Shown one piece after another: positions 25,881 to 34,210 of a stretch of 64,000 nucleotides of DNA. Source of the DNA: Rathayibacter caricis DSM 15933 (GTDB lineage: Bacteria; Actinomycetota; Actinomycetes; Actinomycetales; Microbacteriaceae); contig NZ_PZPL01000001.1 in the NCBI RefSeq assembly GCF_003044275.1, positions 2,666,001 through 2,730,000 on the forward strand. The letters are read 5' to 3'. Within the stretch, counting starts at the first letter, position 1; each line of letters starts with the position of its first letter. The position numbers were made by a program, and so were the translations under genes. The notes beneath the pieces are model-generated. The model was not told where the DNA came from, ran no database searches, and saw only the letters and a program-made list of their open reading frames with translations.

Positions 25881-26723
25881 TCACTCGGCGAGCAGTCCCC
25901 GCTCGAACGCGTCCGTGAGCTCGCGGTCCAGGCGCAGCCCGACTCCGTCGACCGAGCGGATCGGCACGGCGCGGCGGGTGCTCGAGACGAGCCACGCGGA
26001 GTCGGCGCCGCCGAGGGCCGCGGCGGGCAGCTCCCGTCGCGCGGTCTCGAGCCCACGGCCGGTGCCGATGTCCAGGATCCGGGCGACCGTCGTGCCGTCG
26101 AGGATGCCGGAGCCCGCGGAGGGCGTCAGCAGCGCACCTCCGGTGAGCAGGACCAGACTCGACGTCGCTCCCTCCAGGAGCAGCCCGTCGCTCGTGCGCC
26201 AGACGACGTCGTCGGCTCCACGGCGGTGCGCCTCGCGCAGGGCGGCCCGGGTGACCGCGCCCGAGGTCGACTTGACGCCGCCGAGGAGCCACGGAGCCGC
26301 CTCCTGCGCTCCGCTCGGGTAGCCGCGGTCGAGCACGACGACGGCGACCCCATCGCGCCGGAGGGCGCTCGCGTCGGCGGTGGGCTCGGCGCGCACCGTG
26401 CAGCGGGCGGCGGAGGCGCGATGGCTGGCGACCAGGCGCACCGACAGATCGTCGACGGCGTCGTGCTCGGCGACCGCGAGCGCCACCGCCGCTGTCCAGG
26501 CCACCCGGGGCGGCAGGGCGAGGTCCACGGCCGCCGCGGAGGCCTCCAGTCGGCTCAGGTGCTCGTCGAGACCGTGCGGGCGGCCCCGGAGGACAGCGAG
26601 GGTCTCGAAGACGCCGTCGCCGCGCAGGTAGCCGGGCTCGTCGACCGCGACGAGTCCGTTCGAGGGATCGCGCAGGACGGCGGTGCCGGAGTCGTCGATC
26701 TCGACGAGGACGGGGGAGGTCAT
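25881..26723 (-). CDS. Class IV aminotransferase (BCAT/ADC-lyase family)
   Basis: A 280-residue PLP enzyme of fold type IV. GYLRGDGVFETL (residues about 31-42) is the N-terminal phosphate-site signature; LGGVKSTSG holds the PLP lysine; DDVVWRTSDGLLLEGATSSLVLLTGGAL contains the conserved Glu of the EGxxxN-like motif, with Ser in place of Asn. It could be an aminodeoxychorismate lyase or a D-/branched-chain aminotransferase. A second class IV protein next to pabB (46177-46938) is the better pabC candidate. A CAGGAT box lies 6 bases before ATG 26723. Confidence 0.78.
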   Translation of the reverse strand: MTSPVLVEIDDSGTAVLRDPSNGLVAVDEPGYLRGDGVFETLAVLRGRPHGLDEHLSRLEASAAAVDLALPPRVAWTAAVALAVAEHDAVDDLSVRLVASHRASAARCTVRAEPTADASALRRDGVAVVVLDRGYPSGAQEAAPWLLGGVKSTSGAVTRAALREAHRRGADDVVWRTSDGLLLEGATSSLVLLTGGALLTPSAGSGILDGTTVARILDIGTGRGLETARRELPAAALGGADSAWLVSSTRRAVPIRSVDGVGLRLDRELTDAFERGLLAE

Positions 26724-26749
26724 GCCCCCATCCTGGCCCGCGCGGTCGG

Positions 26750-27559
26750 TCAGCGCCCGGCGAGTCCCGCGCGGACGTCCTCGGGGGAGGAGAGCTCGCG
26801 GCGCTGCTCCTCGGGCCGCACGCCCGCGCTGACGAGAACGTCCGCCGCGGCGAGCGAGGAGACGTCCAGCGCCGTGAGGGCGCCTATCTCGGCGACCGGC
26901 ACCTGGAACGTCCTGAACACCCCGAGGCCGGGGACCGCGCTCTCGCGCACGGTCTCGACGAGCTCCGACTGGTCGAGGAGGTACGCGCTCGTCGCGAGGC
27001 CCTCGCCGTCCGGACTCCAGGCCGCGATCTTCCAGAACAGGCGCGGGATGCCGACACCGCGGTAGACCGGATCGCCGTCGGCCAGCACGGGGCCGGTGAA
27101 CACGCTCAGTCGGGACCGCGAGGTCTGCGCGTACTCGAGGACGAAGTCCTCGAGCCCCAGCCACAGCTCCTTCGACTGGTTGAACCCGCTCGCCTGCGGG
27201 GCCGCGTTCGTGTAGCAGAAGCTGTCGTAGTTTGCGGCGCGGGCCTCCTCCGGCTCGCCCCAGACCGGGTCTCGGCGGCGGACGAGGTGCCCGCGGTCGA
27301 GGTCGTTCCGGGCGTAGACCTCGGGACCGGTCTGCTCCGACTCGGGCACCCGGTCGTCGAGGTGCCAGTCGTCGCCGCGCCCGAGGTCGAGCAGCGCCGC
27401 CCCGTCGATGTTCACCGCGGTCGAGAGCGCGAGGCGCCGCACCGGATCGAGCAGGACCTCGAAGTGCGTGTACGCCAGCACGCGGACCGGGCGGTCGGCC
27501 GAGGGAGCCGGCGCGACGAGCGGCGCACCGAGGAACGCCGGGTCGAATCCGGTGCTCAT
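26750..27559 (-). CDS. DNA/RNA non-specific endonuclease (NUC1 family)
   Basis: A 269-residue Serratia-type beta-beta-alpha-Me nuclease. RNDLDRGHLVRR places the catalytic His91 in the DRGH motif; CYTNAAPQASGFNQSKELWLGLED carries the Mg-binding Asn118 and the NQxxW block. No signal peptide is visible, so it appears cytosolic or leaves by an unknown route, unlike most family members. Its ATG overlaps the PBP stop codon (ATGA), so it is translationally coupled to a wall synthase. No immunity gene adjoins it. Confidence 0.85.
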   Translation of the reverse strand: MSTGFDPAFLGAPLVAPAPSADRPVRVLAYTHFEVLLDPVRRLALSTAVNIDGAALLDLGRGDDWHLDDRVPESEQTGPEVYARNDLDRGHLVRRRDPVWGEPEEARAANYDSFCYTNAAPQASGFNQSKELWLGLEDFVLEYAQTSRSRLSVFTGPVLADGDPVYRGVGIPRLFWKIAAWSPDGEGLATSAYLLDQSELVETVRESAVPGLGVFRTFQVPVAEIGALTALDVSSLAAADVLVSAGVRPEEQRRELSSPEDVRAGLAGR

Positions 27560-30024
27560 CCGTCGACGTCCGGAGTCGTGGTCGCCGTCGGGACCGCGGT
27601 GGCCGTGGCGGTGGGCTCCGGCACCGGCGTCTCGGTCGCGGCCGGAGCCGTCGCGGTGGCGGTCGGCGTCGGCTGCTGCGTCTCGGGCGCCGGGGCGGGC
27701 ACCTGGGAGCCGTTGCTGATCAGGAGCGTGATGCTCGAGTAGCGCGCGATGGCGGTACCCGAGGCGGGGTCCGTTCCGGCGACCGTGCCGGCGGGAGCGG
27801 CCGAGTCGACGGTGGCGCCCTCCTCCACGTCGAAGCCGAGGTCCTCGAGGACCTCCGTCGCGGAGTCGACCGATCGGCCGGTCACGTTTGGGATGGTCAC
27901 CTGGCGGCCGTTCAGCAGGGCCGAGCTCGGGTCGGCGAAGTCGTCGCCGCCGTACTTCTCGTCGGCCCGGGTCATCACCGCGTTCCAGATGTAGTGGCGG
28001 AGGTTCGAGGCGTAGGCGCGGTTCCCTGTCTCGGTGCTGCGCACGCGCACCTGGCGCATGGAGGCGTCGCCGGTGATGTTGCCGACCCAGACCACCGTGG
28101 CGACCCTCGTCGACGCGCCGTCCATCCAGGTGTGGATCGCGTCGTCGGTCGTGCCGGTCTTGCCGATGTGCTCGATGCCGTCGTCGGGATCGGACGCGGC
28201 GGCGGTGCCGCCGGTCACCACGTCCTGCAGCGCGTCGTTCGCCACCGCGGTGAGCTCGGGGGAGAGGGCCTGCGTGCAGGTCGACACGGGCGCCTGCACG
28301 GGCGCGCCCGCCGCATCGGTGATGGTGTCGATCGCGATCGCGGTGCAGGCGGCGCCGTTGTTGGCGAAGCCGGCGAAGGCGGTCGCCATCGAGAGCGGGG
28401 CGATCTGGTCGGCCGAGCCGAGGATGGCCGACGGGAGGTACTGCAGCTGCGCACCGGACGCCGTCTTCACGCCGAAGGCGGCCGCCTGGTCGCGGATCGC
28501 GCACAGGTCCAGCTGCTGGGCCATCGCCACGTAGACGGTGTTGATGGAGCGCATGGTGCCCTGTAGCACGCTGAAGACGCCGGTCTCGTCGTCGTCGTTG
28601 CTCACCGGGAACTCGCCGTACCACTCTCCGTCGGGAGCGCACGACGCGGGGAACTCCTCGAAGGTCCGCTCGCGGCCGTTCACCGTCTCGTAGATGGTGT
28701 GACCGTTCGCGATCCACTGCGCGAGCGTGAAGACCTTGTAGGTCGATCCGACCTGGAACCCGTTCGAGCCGCCGTACGCCGTATCGGTGTTGAAGTTGAT
28801 CGCCGAGAAGTTCTCGCCATTCACCGAACCGGCCGCGTCGTAGTCCTTGTTCTGCACCATCGCGAGGATCCGGCCCGTGCCGACCTCCATCGAGACCGTC
28901 GAGCTGCCGATGTTCACCTCGTCGATCGGGGTCTTCGGCACCCACTCGTTCGTGGCGGCGGTGGCGACGTCCTGAAGATCGCGGTCGAGGGTCGTGTAGA
29001 TCTTGTAGCCGCCGCGCTGGAAGTTCGCCAGGCGCGTCGCCTCGTCGGCGCCGAACGCCGGATCGTTCTGGATGACCCGCGAGACGTAGTCGCAGAAGAA
29101 GGCGGCGTTGCCCGCGGTCTGGCAGCCGGTGGGCGTCTCCTTGATCGCGGGCACGACCTCCTCCGCGACCGCGGCGTCGTGGTCGGCCTGCGAGATCTTC
29201 CCCTCCTCGAGCATGCGGCCCAGCACGTAGTCGCGGCGCTCCTTGTTCGCGGGGATGTTCTCGGGCACGTCGATGCGGAGCCCGTTGGGGTTGTTGACCG
29301 TGGCGATGAGGCTCGCGGACTGCGCGAGCGTGAGAGCGGAGGCGGTGGTCGAGAAGTAGTACTCGGCCGCGGCCTGGATGCCGTACACCTGACCGCCGAA
29401 TCCGGCGATGTTGAGGTAGCCCAGCAGGATGTCGTCCTTGCTGTACTTCTTCTCGAGGTCGACGGCGAGCTTCATCTCCTTGAGCTTGCGCGCCGGAGTG
29501 GTGGCGGTGGCCTCGTCGTACGCCGCCTGCGAGGCCGCCGGGTCGCTCAGCGCCTCGGCCTGCTGGATGAGCACGTTCTTGACGTACTGCTGCGTGATCG
29601 ACGAGCCGCCCTGCAGGTCACCGCCGATCACGTTGCTCACCACGGCGCGGATGGTGCCCTGCAGGTCCACTCCGCCGTGCTCGTAGAACCGCGGGTCCTC
29701 GGTCGCGAGGGCGGCGTCCTTGACGGACTGGGCGACCTGGTCGAAGGCCACCTCCTCGCGGTTCTGCGCGTAGAAGGAGGCGAGGAGCCCGTCGGTGCCG
29801 TCGGCGTTCTTCGCGTAGATCTCGGTCTTCTGGGCGAGCTGCCCCAGCTCGAGGTACTCGGGCACCGTCTCGAACAGGCCGATCGGATTGTTCGAGGCGA
29901 GACCGGTGACGGCGAGAGCGGGGGTGACGCCGACCGTGATCAGCAGACCACCGGCGACGCTCGCCCCGACGATCCCGAGGACGCGGGCGAGCACGCCGCC
30001 GCGGGCGGTTCCTTGCGCAGACAT
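27556..30024 (-). CDS. Class A penicillin-binding protein (transglycosylase/transpeptidase) with PASTA domain
   Basis: An 822-residue bifunctional wall synthase. A membrane anchor (residues about 12-40) is followed by a GT51 transglycosylase domain (ATEDPRFYEHGGVD, catalytic Glu109; GGSSITQQYVKN). The transpeptidase domain has SxxK Ser427-Lys430, SIN 493-495 and KTG 622-624. A PASTA repeat spans about 695-770, and a 45-residue Pro/Thr/Ala/Glu-rich tail is likely disordered. ATG 30024 lies 7 bases after TACTCT (complement of 30032-30037), so leaderless. It is divergent from the MFS exporter and in an operon with the nuclease. Confidence 0.93.
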   Translation of the reverse strand: MSAQGTARGGVLARVLGIVGASVAGGLLITVGVTPALAVTGLASNNPIGLFETVPEYLELGQLAQKTEIYAKNADGTDGLLASFYAQNREEVAFDQVAQSVKDAALATEDPRFYEHGGVDLQGTIRAVVSNVIGGDLQGGSSITQQYVKNVLIQQAEALSDPAASQAAYDEATATTPARKLKEMKLAVDLEKKYSKDDILLGYLNIAGFGGQVYGIQAAAEYYFSTTASALTLAQSASLIATVNNPNGLRIDVPENIPANKERRDYVLGRMLEEGKISQADHDAAVAEEVVPAIKETPTGCQTAGNAAFFCDYVSRVIQNDPAFGADEATRLANFQRGGYKIYTTLDRDLQDVATAATNEWVPKTPIDEVNIGSSTVSMEVGTGRILAMVQNKDYDAAGSVNGENFSAINFNTDTAYGGSNGFQVGSTYKVFTLAQWIANGHTIYETVNGRERTFEEFPASCAPDGEWYGEFPVSNDDDETGVFSVLQGTMRSINTVYVAMAQQLDLCAIRDQAAAFGVKTASGAQLQYLPSAILGSADQIAPLSMATAFAGFANNGAACTAIAIDTITDAAGAPVQAPVSTCTQALSPELTAVANDALQDVVTGGTAAASDPDDGIEHIGKTGTTDDAIHTWMDGASTRVATVVWVGNITGDASMRQVRVRSTETGNRAYASNLRHYIWNAVMTRADEKYGGDDFADPSSALLNGRQVTIPNVTGRSVDSATEVLEDLGFDVEEGATVDSAAPAGTVAGTDPASGTAIARYSSITLLISNGSQVPAPAPETQQPTPTATATAPAATETPVPEPTATATAVPTATTTPDVDG

Positions 30025-30077
30025 GGCTACGAGAGTAGGCGACGAGCCTGAGGAGCGCTCGCCGGAGCGCCCGGGAG

Positions 30078-30083
30078 TAGCGT
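30078..30083 (+). promoter_or_regulatory. -10 box for leader ORF/MFS exporter transcript
   Basis: TAGCGT ends 6 bases before ATG 30090 of the 6-codon ORF, predicting a leaderless transcript that starts at this ATG. Confidence 0.6.
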
Positions 30084-30089
30084 GAGCGG

Positions 30090-30110
30090 ATGAGCCGGAC
30101 CCGCACGTGA
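30090..30110 (+). CDS. Predicted leaderless 6-residue upstream ORF (MSRTRT) coupled to MFS gene
   Basis: ATG AGC CGG ACC CGC ACG TGA starts 6 bases after a TAGCGT -10 box. Its TGA (30108-30110) overlaps the GTG start of the MFS gene (30107-30109). The MFS gene has no recognisable ribosome-binding site of its own, so ribosomes that load on the leaderless ATG would terminate and reinitiate at the GTG. This is read directly from sequence; function as a coupling device or as a sensor of slow Arg/Thr decoding is inference. Confidence 0.55.
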   Translation: MSRTRT

Positions 30111-31516
30111 CCGCCGCCGCACCCGCCTCGCCCGAGGAGGAGCGCCGCCGCCGGGCCGTCCTCGTCGTCGCGATCTTCGCCTCCTTCGTCGCCTTCCTCG
30201 ACGGCACCGTGGTCAACGTCGCCCTGCCCGCGATCACCGACGAGCTCGGCGGCGGGCTGGCCGTCCAGCAGTGGGTGGTCGACGGCTACCTGATCACCCT
30301 CGGCGCGCTGATCCTGGTCGCGGGGTCGCTCGCGGACCGCATCGGCCGGGCCCGCAGCATGATGATCGGCCTGGTCGGCTTCGGAGTCACGTCGCTGCTC
30401 TGCGCCGTCGCCCCGACCGCGGAGGTGCTGATCGTCGCGCGGATGCTGCAGGGCGCGGCCGGCGCGATCCTCGTGCCGAGCTCGCTGGCCCTGATCATCG
30501 CCACGGTGCGCGGTGCCGCGCAGGCGACGACGATCGGCGCGTGGACCGCGTGGACCGGCACCGCCACGATCGCGGGCCCGGTGCTCGGCGGACTGCTCGT
30601 GGACGCGGGCTCCTGGCGCTACGTCTTCGCCCTCAACGTGCTCCCGATCCTCGTGACGATCGTGCTCCTGCGCCGCCTCGGGCACGTCGACACCGGCAGC
30701 AGGGTGCCGATCGACGGGGTGGGCGCGGTCCTCGGGATCGTCGGGCTCGGCGGTCCGGTCTTCGCGCTGATCGAGCAGGAGCGGCTCGGCGCCACGGATC
30801 CGCTCGTGCTGGGAGCGCTCGTCGTCGGGCTCGCGGCGCTCGTGGGGTTCGTCGTCTGGGAGCGGCGGGCACCGCATCCGATGCTGCCCCTCTCGCTGTT
30901 CGCCTCGCGCAACTTCACCGTCGGCAACGTCGCGACCGCGTTCGTCTACGGCGCGCTCTCGTTCGGATTCTTCGCCCTCGGGCTGTTCCTCCAGCAGAGC
31001 CTCGGCTTCTCGGCCACGCTCGCCGGACTCGCCACCCTGCCGCCGACGATCCTGCTGCTGCTCTTCTCGCAGGTGTCCGGATCGCTGTCGGCCCGCTTCG
31101 GACCTCGACTGTTCATGGGGCTCGGGCCGCTCGTCGCCGGCGGCGGGTTCCTCCTGATGGTCGGGGTCCGCGAGCCGGCGGACTACCTCACCCAGCTGCT
31201 GCCGGGGATCCTGCTGTTCGGTCTCGGGCTCGCGGTCACGGTCGCTCCGCTGACGTCGACGATCCTGGGCGCGGTGGCGAGCGAGCACAGCGGAGTCGGC
31301 TCCGCCGTGAACAACGCGGTCTCGCGGATCGCGGGGCTGGTCGCGATCGCAGCGACCACCCTGGTGGTCGGCGACACGCTCGACGACGGCGGCTTCTCGC
31401 GCGCGGCGCTGGCGACAGCGGTCCTGCTGATCCTCGGCGGACTGGTCTCGCTGCTGGGGATCCGGAACCCGGCGCGCGAGCCCGCATCCGCCACGCCCGG
31501 GCCGTCGAAAAATTAG
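30107..31516 (+). CDS. MFS multidrug efflux transporter, DHA2 (EmrB/QacA) type
   Basis: A 469-residue membrane exporter with about 14 helices. FLDGTVVNVALPAI is the DHA2 motif D in helix 1. GSLADRIGRARSMMIG is motif A between helices 2 and 3. GAWTAWTGTATIAGPVLGGLL is the motif C antiporter signature. It uses the proton gradient to expel drugs or cations; the substrate is unknown. The short Arg-rich N-terminus is cytosolic. Translation probably depends on the 6-codon upstream ORF. No dedicated regulator gene adjoins it; a palindromic operator lies just past its stop, before yceI. Confidence 0.88.
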   Translation: MTAAAPASPEEERRRRAVLVVAIFASFVAFLDGTVVNVALPAITDELGGGLAVQQWVVDGYLITLGALILVAGSLADRIGRARSMMIGLVGFGVTSLLCAVAPTAEVLIVARMLQGAAGAILVPSSLALIIATVRGAAQATTIGAWTAWTGTATIAGPVLGGLLVDAGSWRYVFALNVLPILVTIVLLRRLGHVDTGSRVPIDGVGAVLGIVGLGGPVFALIEQERLGATDPLVLGALVVGLAALVGFVVWERRAPHPMLPLSLFASRNFTVGNVATAFVYGALSFGFFALGLFLQQSLGFSATLAGLATLPPTILLLLFSQVSGSLSARFGPRLFMGLGPLVAGGGFLLMVGVREPADYLTQLLPGILLFGLGLAVTVAPLTSTILGAVASEHSGVGSAVNNAVSRIAGLVAIAATTLVVGDTLDDGGFSRAALATAVLLILGGLVSLLGIRNPAREPASATPGPSKN

Positions 31517-31533
31517 TTGTAGCTACATGGAAT
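31512..31533. promoter_or_regulatory. Palindromic operator upstream of yceI
   Basis: The perfect 10-bp palindrome TGTAGCTACA (31518-31527) lies within a 22-bp imperfect palindrome ATT-N3-TGTAGCTACA-N3-AAT. It is AT-rich in a GC-rich genome and overlaps the expected -35 of the yceI promoter. MarR-family regulators, which often accompany yceI genes, bind sites of this type; the binder is unknown. Confidence 0.5.
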
Positions 31534-31544
31534 AGCCGGATCCT

Positions 31545-31564
31545 CGATACGCTTGCATGTATCG
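31545..31564 (+). promoter_or_regulatory. yceI -10 box within an inverted repeat
   Basis: The TACGCT -10 (31548-31553) predicts transcription start near 31560 and a 50-nt leader. It lies in an inverted repeat CGATAC-N8-GTATCG (31545-31550/31559-31564), a second possible regulator site. Confidence 0.5.
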
Positions 31565-31610
31565 GACGGGGAGCAGCTCTCCGCATCGACCACATCCTCG
31601 AGGAGTAATC

Positions 31611-32165
31611 ATGACCGACACGCTTTCCATCCCCGGTTACAAGGCCGGCTCCTGGGTCATCGACCCCACGCACAGCGAGGTCGCCTTCAGCGTCCGCCAC
31701 CTCATGATCAGCAAGGTCAAGGGCAAGTTCGAGCGCTTCACCGCGACGTTCACGACCGGTGAGAACCCGCTCGACTCGACCGTCGAGGCCACCGCCGAGG
31801 TCGCCTCCATCAACACCAACGAGCCCAACCGCGACGGACACCTCCGCACCGGCGACTTCTTCGAGGCCGAGACCTACCCCGAGATCCACTTCGCCTCGAC
31901 CGGCGTGCGCGCGAACGGCGACGACTTCCTCGTCGACGGGAACCTCACCATCAAGGGCGTCACCAAGCCGGTCACCTTCGAGGTCGAGTTCGGCGGCTTC
32001 GGCACCGACCCCTACGGCAACTACAAGGCCGGTCTGACCGCGAAGACCACCATCGACCGCACCGACTTCGGCCTCACCTACAACGCCGCGCTCGAGACCG
32101 GCGGCGTCCTCATCGGCGAGAAGGTCACCATCACCCTCGACCTGCAGGCCGCGCACCAGGCGTAG
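31611..32165 (+). CDS. YceI-family protein
   Basis: A 184-residue lipocalin-like beta-barrel protein that binds a polyisoprenoid or other hydrophobic ligand. WVIDPTHSEVAFSVRHLMISKVKGKFERF (residues about 14-42) is the family signature; strands DGHLRTGDFFEAETYPEIHF and DLTIKGVTKPVTFEVEF-like blocks follow. No signal peptide is present, so unlike many proteobacterial members it is probably cytosolic. ATG 31611 has GAGGAG 6 bases upstream; the in-frame ATG at 31557 lies before the predicted transcript start and is rejected. Stress-type regulation is suggested by the upstream palindrome. Confidence 0.88.
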   Translation: MTDTLSIPGYKAGSWVIDPTHSEVAFSVRHLMISKVKGKFERFTATFTTGENPLDSTVEATAEVASINTNEPNRDGHLRTGDFFEAETYPEIHFASTGVRANGDDFLVDGNLTIKGVTKPVTFEVEFGGFGTDPYGNYKAGLTAKTTIDRTDFGLTYNAALETGGVLIGEKVTITLDLQAAHQA

Positions 32166-32181
32166 TCCGCTCCGTCCGCTC

Positions 32182-32218
32182 CGACGCCGTCCGCTCCCTC
32201 GGGAGTCGGACGGCGTCG
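32182..32218. terminator. Bidirectional terminator between yceI and the App1-like gene
   Basis: CGACGCCGTCCG (32182-32193) pairs with CGGACGGCGTCG (32207-32218). The inner CTCCC/GGGAG extends the stem almost to a 2-base loop. The genes converge here. Confidence 0.7.
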
Positions 32219-32246
32219 GCGTTCCCCGGGGAGCGCGACTGATCGG

Positions 32247-33302
32247 TCAGAGCAGTCCGAGCTCCGTCAGCTGCTCGGCGATCCCGGCGCCGTCCGGCGC
32301 GTAGACCCAGTGGGTGCCGCTGGTCTCGGAGCGGTCGGCCGCCTTCGAGCGGCCACCGGCCAGCACGGCCTCACCCGTCGACAGCTGCCGGATCGCGATC
32401 GCCGCGACCTTGTCGGGGTGCTCGCTCGCGAAGTCCGAGTAGATCTCCTCGTCGTGCTGGCCGTCGTCGCCGACCAGCAGCCACTGCACGTCCGGGAACT
32501 CGGCGGCCAGGCGGCGGAGGTTCTGCTCCTTGTGCTGCTTGCCGCTGCGGAACCAGCGGTCGTGCGTCGGCCCCCAGTCGGTCAGCAGCAGCGCGCCGGC
32601 GGGGTAGAGGTGGCGCGAGAGGAAGCGAGTGAGCGCCGGAGCGACGTTCCAGGCCCCCGTGGAGAGGTAGATGACGGGCGAGCCGTCGTTCTGCCGCGAG
32701 AAGCGGTCGAGGAAGACCGCCATGCCCGGCGTGGGCATCCGCGCGTGCTCGTTCAGCACGAAGGTGTTCCACGCGGCGATGAAGGGGCGGGGGAGCGCGG
32801 TGACCATGACCGTGTCGTCGATGTCCGAGACGACGCCGATCCGCGCCTCCGGCCGCACGATGAACACGGGGGCCTCGACCGGCTTCGCGTCGGCCGTGGT
32901 GAAGGTGATGGTGTGCCAGCCGGGCTCGAGCGTGATCGGGATGTCGGAGTCGACCACGCCGCCGCGGTCGGCCACGATGTCGTGCCGCTGCCCGTCGACC
33001 TCGACGGACACGACGGCTCCGCTCACGAAGACGCTCGTGAAGCTCCGCCAGCCGCGCACGCCCTCGACCGGCCGCACCTCCTCGGATCCGGGAGGGGTCG
33101 GCCGCGTGTAGAGGACACGGGCGAGCACGCGGAGCTGCCCGGTCGAGCCGTAACCGGTGTAGGGGATCACGCGGGCGACGTAGCCGCGACGCTTCACGCG
33201 GCGCATCCGGAAGCGGTGGATCGCGTCCTCGAGGCGTGCGGCGCGGTGCATGACCTCGGCCGCTCCCGCGCTCATGGGCTTGCTTGCAGGCGTCAGCGGC
33301 AT
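32247..33302 (-). CDS. App1-like phosphatase-domain protein (DUF2183)
   Basis: A 351-residue protein. The C-terminal HAD-like App1 domain (residues about 160-345) contains VVSDIDDTVMVTALP (nucleophile DxDxT), YLSTGAWN (motif II Ser/Thr), a Lys in SGKQHKEQNLRRL and LVGDDGQHDEEIY (acidic motif). App1 in yeast is a phosphatidate phosphatase; bacterial members are uncharacterised. The N-terminal region is basic (RFRMRRVKRRGYVARVIPY), followed by a beta-rich domain. No signal peptide. A CAGACT box lies 6 bases before ATG 33302. Confidence 0.82.
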   Translation of the reverse strand: MPLTPASKPMSAGAAEVMHRAARLEDAIHRFRMRRVKRRGYVARVIPYTGYGSTGQLRVLARVLYTRPTPPGSEEVRPVEGVRGWRSFTSVFVSGAVVSVEVDGQRHDIVADRGGVVDSDIPITLEPGWHTITFTTADAKPVEAPVFIVRPEARIGVVSDIDDTVMVTALPRPFIAAWNTFVLNEHARMPTPGMAVFLDRFSRQNDGSPVIYLSTGAWNVAPALTRFLSRHLYPAGALLLTDWGPTHDRWFRSGKQHKEQNLRRLAAEFPDVQWLLVGDDGQHDEEIYSDFASEHPDKVAAIAIRQLSTGEAVLAGGRSKAADRSETSGTHWVYAPDGAGIAEQLTELGLL

Positions 33303-33357
33303 CCGCCCAGTCTGGCAGACGGTGCCTCCCGCCGCCGAGTGCTCCCGGCGGCGCCCG

Positions 33358-34068
33358 TCAGAGGGGCCGGATGAGCTCGGGGCCGTTGTTCGACACGGTG
33401 CCGACCGCCGGGCCGACCTCCGCGATCCCGAGCTCCTCGGCCAGCTCCGCCGCGCCGTCGGCGGCCGCGCGCAGCAGCGAGCCGTCGGGCTCCGCCAGCG
33501 GGTCGAGCCAGTCCTCGATGAGCTCCGGCTGCAGCAGCACCGGCATCCGCTCGTGCACGTCGATGAGGGCACCTGCCGAGGGGCGAGTGAGGATCGTGGC
33601 CGACAGCAGCCACGGCGAGCCGGGTGCCGCCGCGCGCCACCACTCGTACACGCCCGCGAAGAGCACCACGGAGTCGCCACCGGGAGAGACGAAGACCGGG
33701 GTCTTCGCGCCGTCGGCGCCGACGCGCCACTCGTACCAGCCGGAGGCGGGAACGATCGCCCGGCGGGCGGCGTAGGACTCGCGGAAGGCCGGCTTCTCGG
33801 CGACCGACTCGATCCGCGCGTTGAACAGCGGCGCCCCGGCCGACGGATCGGCCGCGGAGCGGGGCACCAGGCCCCAGCGGGCTCCGGCCAGGCGCCGCCT
33901 CGGCGGGCTGCCCTCCTCGACGCCCTTCATCGACTCGGCGACCACCGAAATCCGCTGCGTGGGCGCGATGTTCCACGACGGGCTGGGCAGGTCCTCGCCC
34001 ACATCGTCGATGTCGAAGAGCGCGACGAGGTCGGCCGTGGTCTGCGAGAGGACGAAGCGTCCGCACAT
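33358..34068 (-). CDS. SRAP/HMCES-family protein (abasic-site DNA-protein crosslinker)
   Basis: A 236-residue SOS-response-associated peptidase-like protein. Cys2 directly after Met1 is the residue that, once exposed, bonds covalently to abasic sites in single-stranded DNA. WNIAPTQ (Asn33), FNARIES, GWYEW (Glu113) and VHERMPVLL (His172) are the other active-site blocks. ATG 34068 is decisive because Cys must be residue 2 and AGGAGG lies 4-5 bases upstream; the in-frame ATG at 34140 is rejected. A GTCGCCC/GGGCGAC hairpin (34106-34125) lies in its leader. It is divergent from the TetR gene. Confidence 0.92.
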   Translation of the reverse strand: MCGRFVLSQTTADLVALFDIDDVGEDLPSPSWNIAPTQRISVVAESMKGVEEGSPPRRRLAGARWGLVPRSAADPSAGAPLFNARIESVAEKPAFRESYAARRAIVPASGWYEWRVGADGAKTPVFVSPGGDSVVLFAGVYEWWRAAAPGSPWLLSATILTRPSAGALIDVHERMPVLLQPELIEDWLDPLAEPDGSLLRAAADGAAELAEELGIAEVGPAVGTVSNNGPELIRPL

Positions 34069-34210
34069 GGGTCCTCCTGATGAGGGCGGTCCGTCCGTCC
34101 GCGGCGTCGCCCTTCGGGGGGCGACAAACACGAGGGACATTCGGCGAAGTGACGCGGACGGCGTGTCCGCGTGCGTACGATTGTAGGAACCGTCAGCGAA
34201 GGAGCCCGCC

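Noticed and set aside
31557..31613. Alternative upstream ATG in frame with yceI
   Set aside because: It lies 3 bases after the TACGCT -10 box, before the expected transcript start. ATG 31611 has a clear GAGGAG.
34069..34140. In-frame N-terminal extension of the SRAP protein
   Set aside because: The family needs Cys as residue 2, and AGGAGG precedes ATG 34068.
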